DNA of 36,398 bases, from positions 1 through 36,398 of the forward strand of contig OMXO01000022.1 in assembly GCA_900315035.1 (NCBI GenBank), written 5' to 3'. This document shows positions 32,885-36,398 of this stretch, in pieces. The stretch comes from an uncultured Prevotella sp. (GTDB taxonomy: Bacteria; Bacteroidota; Bacteroidia; Bacteroidales; Bacteroidaceae). A program made the position numbers and the translations under genes. How positions within the stretch are numbered: position 1 is the first letter of the stretch; each line of letters starts with the position of its first letter. The notes under the pieces were generated by a model that was not told the DNA's origin, ran no database searches, and was given only the letters and a program-made list of their open reading frames with translations.

Positions 32885-33856
32885 TTAATAATTAAGGCAT
32901 GCACCCTCAGACGAGATGTCGAGGCGGGCTCTGATGCCAGTCATGATGGGGAAATTACGCAGATGGGCATGCCCTACAGGGAAATCGAACACCACAGGGA
33001 TGCCATAATGCTTCATATATTCATGGAGCATCGCATACATATCCTCGAAACCATTCTCTGGATGTTTGTACTTATTGAATTGTCCTACGATGATGCCGCG
33101 AACGTGTGAAAGCAGTCCTCGCATCTCGATATTATGAAGCATACGGTCAACCTTGCTCATACCCTCGCCAGTATCTTCCATAAACAGGATAATCTCAGGC
33201 AACAGTAATGGATCGTAGTCGGAGCCAGCAAGATCGTTGAAGACTGAGAGATTTCCGCCTACCACGATGCCTTCAGCATGCCCAAGAATATTTAGCGGAT
33301 GAGGAGATATGCGATAAACAGGCATTTCTCCCTTCAGCATACGTCGCAGAGTCTGACTGACGGTATCGTTGCCTTCATAGGTCTTCAGGGCGTGACACAT
33401 AGAACCGTGAATGCCCCTCTGCCCTACCCTCGCCTCTGCGCAAAGCAAGGCTGTAATGTCGCTGAAGCCAATCATGATTTTGGGATATCTTCTAAGTGTG
33501 TCAGGCGATAGTCGGCAAAGCAGATGGGCTGCTCCGTCGCCTCCACGTGAACACATAATCGCCTTCACAGAAGGTTCACGCAGTGCCCAGAGCAGATCTT
33601 CCAGACGTTCATCGATCGTACCGGCAAAACCGTGATAGTCGTTGAGCGCATTCCGTCCTACGACACAATGATAGCCCCAGTTTTCGAGTGTGCGGATGCC
33701 TCCATTGATAGTTGTGGAGTCTGTAGCGCTCGAAGGTGAGATAATGGCAATGGTATCGCCTTTCTGCAGAAACTGAGCAGAAAGTGAGAAAGGTAGTATC
33801 CAGAAGAGCATCATCCATATTAGGCGCACTCTGTTTTTTTCTCTTTGTTTATCCAT
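32885..33856 (-). CDS. LD-carboxypeptidase, peptidase family S66
   Basis: 323 residues. S66 catalytic triad Ser-Glu-His: S132 in MIGFSDIT, E227 in LFMEDTGEGMSKVDRML, H296 in FPVGHAHLRNFP. MCSRGGDGAAHLLCRL (101-116) is the typical G-G motif before the Ser. It removes the terminal D-Ala from murein tetrapeptides in peptidoglycan recycling. The N-terminus has a hydrophobic segment ending in SLSAQ (about 12-28), which suggests a signal peptide and a periplasmic enzyme, whereas the E. coli LdcA is cytoplasmic. The promoter places the transcription start within about 3 bases of the ATG, so the mRNA is nearly leaderless. Confidence 0.9.
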   Translation of the reverse strand: MDKQREKNRVRLIWMMLFWILPFSLSAQFLQKGDTIAIISPSSATDSTTINGGIRTLENWGYHCVVGRNALNDYHGFAGTIDERLEDLLWALREPSVKAIMCSRGGDGAAHLLCRLSPDTLRRYPKIMIGFSDITALLCAEARVGQRGIHGSMCHALKTYEGNDTVSQTLRRMLKGEMPVYRISPHPLNILGHAEGIVVGGNLSVFNDLAGSDYDPLLLPEIILFMEDTGEGMSKVDRMLHNIEMRGLLSHVRGIIVGQFNKYKHPENGFEDMYAMLHEYMKHYGIPVVFDFPVGHAHLRNFPIMTGIRARLDISSEGACLNY

Positions 33857-33864
33857 GCTGAGGG

Positions 33865-33897
33865 CAAAGGTACGAAAAAGTAGAAAGAAATAGCAAA
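33865..33897 (-). promoter_or_regulatory. Promoter of the LD-carboxypeptidase/AlbA_2 unit
   Basis: Minus strand TTTG (33897-33894), 21 bases, TACCTTTG (33872-33865). The -7 box ends 9 bases from the ATG at 33856. It lies back to back with the mutS promoter. Confidence 0.78.
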
Positions 33898-33912
33898 TAA
33901 TTCAGGGTATTT

Positions 33913-33943
33913 TTTGCCAATTGGGAAAAAAGAATTAATTTTG
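33913..33943 (+). promoter_or_regulatory. Promoter of mutS
   Basis: TTTG (33913-33916), 19 bases, TAATTTTG (33936-33943), about 27 bases before the ATG at 33970. Divergent from the carboxypeptidase promoter, whose -33 box is only 16 bases away. Confidence 0.78.
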
Positions 33944-33969
33944 CCACTCAAACTAAAAAGATAGAAGTA

Positions 33970-36398
33970 ATGGCAAAAAAAGAAGGTAAAGAACTGACCC
34001 CGATGATGAAACAGTTCTTCGATTTGAAGGCGAAACATCCTGACGCTGTGATGCTGTTCAGGTGTGGCGACTTTTATGAGACCTATTGTGAAGATGCCAT
34101 TACTGCCGCTAAGATTCTGGGCATCACGCTTACCCATCGGAACAACGGTGCTGGTGTGAAAGGCGACGAGATGGCAGGCTTCCCTCATCATGCACTCGAT
34201 ACTTATTTGCCTAAACTGATTCGTGCTGGCAAGCGCGTGGCTATCTGCGATCAGCTTGAAGACCCCAAACTTACCAAAAAGCTAGTAAAAAGGGGGATTA
34301 CAGAGTTGGTAACACCAGGTGTGGCTTTATCAGATAATGTACTGAATTATAAGGAGAACAACTTCCTGGCAGCCGTTCATTTTGGCAAGGCCTCGTTTGG
34401 CGTAGCATTCCTCGATATCTCTACAGGTGAGTTCTTGACTGGTGAGGGAACGCAGGACTATATCGAAAAACTCTTGGGTAATTTCTCGCCTAAGGAGATT
34501 CTGCACGATCGCACGAAGAAGCAGGAGTTTGAGCGTTATTTCGGTTCAAAATACTTTACGTTCCAACTCGATGACTGGGTGTTTACGGAGCAGACTTCCA
34601 AGCAGAAGTTGTTGCGCCATTTTAATGTGAAGAATCTGAAAGGCTTTGGTGTTGATCATCTGCATGCAGGCGTCATTGCCGCAGGGGCTATTCTTCAGTA
34701 TCTGGAGCAGACGCAACATACCCAGATAGGCCATATCACCTCGATTTCACGTATCGAAGAAGATAAGTATGTACGACTCGATAAGTTCACCATCCGCAGT
34801 CTTGAACTTGTTTATCCGATGCAGGAAGACGGCAAGTCACTGCTCGATGTGATTGACAAGACAGTAAGTCCGATGGGAGGTCGTTTATTGCGTCGCTGGC
34901 TGGTGTTTCCGCTGAAAGACGAGAAGCCTATCAATTCCCGTCTTGACATTGTGGATTACTACTATCGTGAGCCTGAGTTCCGTGAGTGTATTGATGATCA
35001 GATCCATCGTATTGGCGATTTGGAACGTATCATTTCCAAAGCTGCTGTTGGGCGCGTTTCACCTCGCGAAGTTGTGCAGTTGAAGACGGCATTACAGGCC
35101 ATCCAGCCTATCAAGACCGCCTGTCTCTATGCTAAGAATGAGGCCTTGAATCGGGTAGGGGAACAACTCAATCTCTGTGAGTCGCTGAGAGACAGGATCG
35201 AGAAGGAGATCCAGAACGATCCACCCCAGCTTGTAGCTAAGGGAGGTGTGATAAAAGATGGTGTGAACGCTGAGCTCGACGAGTTGCGCAGCATCGCCTA
35301 TAGCGGCAAGGATTACTTGTTGAAAATTCAGGAGCGTGAGGCTGCAGAGACAGGTATCAGTTCGTTGAAAATCGGTTACAACAATGTGTTCGGATACTAT
35401 CTCGAGGTGCGCAATACCTATAAGGATCAGGTACCTGCAGAATGGGTGCGTAAACAAACGCTGGCTCAGGCTGAGCGCTACATCACCCAGGAGCTCAAGG
35501 AGTATGAAGAGAAGATTTTAGGCGCTGAGGATAAGATTCTGAGTCTCGAAGCCCGACTCTTCAACGACTTGGTGATAAGCATGCAGGAGTTTATCCCACA
35601 GATTCAGATTAATGCGAACATCATTGCCCGTCTCGACTGTCTGCTGAGTTTTGCTAAGACCGCTGAGGAGAATAAGTATATCCGCCCCGTCATCGACAAC
35701 TCTGAGGTGATTGATATCAAGCAAGGTCGTCACCCTGTGATCGAACAAGAACTGCCTCTTGGAGAGTATTACGTGCCAAATGATATCATGCTCGACAACG
35801 AGCGCCAGCAGATAATGATTATTACGGGCCCCAATATGGCTGGTAAATCGGCGCTGTTGCGACAAACGGCATTGATAGTACTGTTGGCGCAGATAGGTTG
35901 TTTCGTGCCGGCAGAGGCCGCGAGAATCGGTCTGGTGGATAAGATTTTCACGAGGGTAGGGGCTTCGGATAATATCTCTCTTGGAGAATCCACGTTTATG
36001 GTGGAGATGACTGAGGCTTCGAATATCCTGAATAATGTTTCTTCGCGCTCGTTGGTGCTCTTCGACGAGTTAGGACGAGGTACGAGCACTTACGATGGTA
36101 TCTCGATAGCCTGGGCCATCGTTGAGTATCTGCACGAGAATGCCAAGGGCCATCCCAGAACTCTCTTTGCTACGCACTATCATGAGCTCAACGAGATGGA
36201 GAAGAATTTCTCGCGTATCAAGAACTATAATGTCTCCGTCAAGGAGGTCGATGGCAAAGTGATTTTCCTGCGTAAACTCGAAAAGGGTGGGAGTGAGCAC
36301 TCGTTTGGTATCCATGTGGCTGAGATAGCTGGTATGCCTCGCAGTATTGTGAAGCGCGCTAACGTCATTTTAAAGCAGCTGGAGGCCGATAATGCCCA
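33970..36398 (+). CDS. mutS: DNA mismatch repair protein MutS (3' end beyond the window)
   Basis: 809 codons are in view, open to the right edge without a stop, so about 50-80 residues are missing. Mismatch-recognition domain: F35-Y36-E37 in CGDFYETY, the F-x-E motif that stacks into the mismatch. ATPase domain: Walker A GPNMAGKS (620-627), [10 protein letters not shown] signature, Walker [17 protein letters not shown] (D699-E700) and the ATHYHEL switch, all intact. It binds mismatches and starts repair with MutL. The frame was read line by line with no shift. The gene is alone behind its own promoter. Confidence 0.96.
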   Translation, partial: MAKKEGKELTPMMKQFFDLKAKHPDAVMLFRCGDFYETYCEDAITAAKILGITLTHRNNGAGVKGDEMAGFPHHALDTYLPKLIRAGKRVAICDQLEDPKLTKKLVKRGITELVTPGVALSDNVLNYKENNFLAAVHFGKASFGVAFLDISTGEFLTGEGTQDYIEKLLGNFSPKEILHDRTKKQEFERYFGSKYFTFQLDDWVFTEQTSKQKLLRHFNVKNLKGFGVDHLHAGVIAAGAILQYLEQTQHTQIGHITSISRIEEDKYVRLDKFTIRSLELVYPMQEDGKSLLDVIDKTVSPMGGRLLRRWLVFPLKDEKPINSRLDIVDYYYREPEFRECIDDQIHRIGDLERIISKAAVGRVSPREVVQLKTALQAIQPIKTACLYAKNEALNRVGEQLNLCESLRDRIEKEIQNDPPQLVAKGGVIKDGVNAELDELRSIAYSGKDYLLKIQEREAAETGISSLKIGYNNVFGYYLEVRNTYKDQVPAEWVRKQTLAQAERYITQELKEYEEKILGAEDKILSLEARLFNDLVISMQEFIPQIQINANIIARLDCLLSFAKTAEENKYIRPVIDNSEVIDIKQGRHPVIEQELPLGEYYVPNDIMLDNERQQIMIITGPNMAGKSALLRQTALIVLLAQIGCFVPAEAARIGLVDKIFTRVGASDNISLGESTFMVEMTEASNILNNVSSRSLVLFDELGRGTSTYDGISIAWAIVEYLHENAKGHPRTLFATHYHELNEMEKNFSRIKNYNVSVKEVDGKVIFLRKLEKGGSEHSFGIHVAEIAGMPRSIVKRANVILKQLEADNA

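Overview
The window comes from a Bacteroidota chromosome, most likely Bacteroidales of the Prevotella group. Four things point there: promoters of the TTTG-N19/21-TAnnTTTG type recur upstream of genes, several genes are Bacteroidota families (DUF3108, DUF4254, BT4734-like/DUF3987, PorZ of the type IX secretion system), exported proteins carry signal peptides ending in AQ, and many ORFs overlap by ATGA. No tRNA, rRNA, CRISPR array, IS element or integrase was seen. The genus is an inference; the phylum is well supported.

Layout. 1-2268 (+) is a BT4734/DUF3987-type ATPase cut by the left edge, ending in a terminator hairpin. 8777-2331 (-) is one tight operon: yicC, gmk and nadD, then a phosphoethanolamine transferase, two acyltransferase-3 proteins and a HAD phosphatase, i.e. 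core metabolism followed by an envelope-decoration cassette. 8936-9520 (-) is a small outer-membrane barrel and 9796-11112 (+) a secreted histidine phosphatase of MINPP type. 15369-11109 (-) is an operon of a GH3-type adenylating enzyme, an Ig-like lipoprotein and a DUF3108 protein. 18066-15484 (-) is acpP, a hairpin attenuator, fabF and rnc. 18349-20180 (+) is DUF4254, a GT9 heptosyltransferase and a 54-residue rubredoxin. A TrmH-type methyltransferase (-) follows.

20795-21163 is a non-coding AT-rich gap with a dense cluster of DnaA-box-like nonamers (one perfect, four with one mismatch, several weaker) and is the best candidate here for a replication origin. nadA (+) starts immediately after it. 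29479-22163 (-) is leuS, yitT, rdgB, porZ and a third acyltransferase. The start of porZ is built from an octanucleotide tandem repeat. 29672-31245 (+) holds a voltage-gated-type K+ channel with a C-terminal zinc ribbon and a DUF2461 protein, then comes a secreted mutarotase-fold-like protein (31353-32222, +). 33856-32223 (-) is an LD-carboxypeptidase plus an AlbA_2 protein, divergent from mutS (33970 to the right edge, truncated).

How it fits together. Much of the window serves the envelope: fatty-acid synthesis, sugar transfer to LPS, phosphoethanolamine and acyl decoration, peptidoglycan recycling and T9SS attachment. These genes are interleaved with nucleotide and NAD metabolism and translation (gmk, nadD, nadA, rdgB, leuS, rnc, trmH). 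GC content falls visibly from the left third to the 18-25 kb part.
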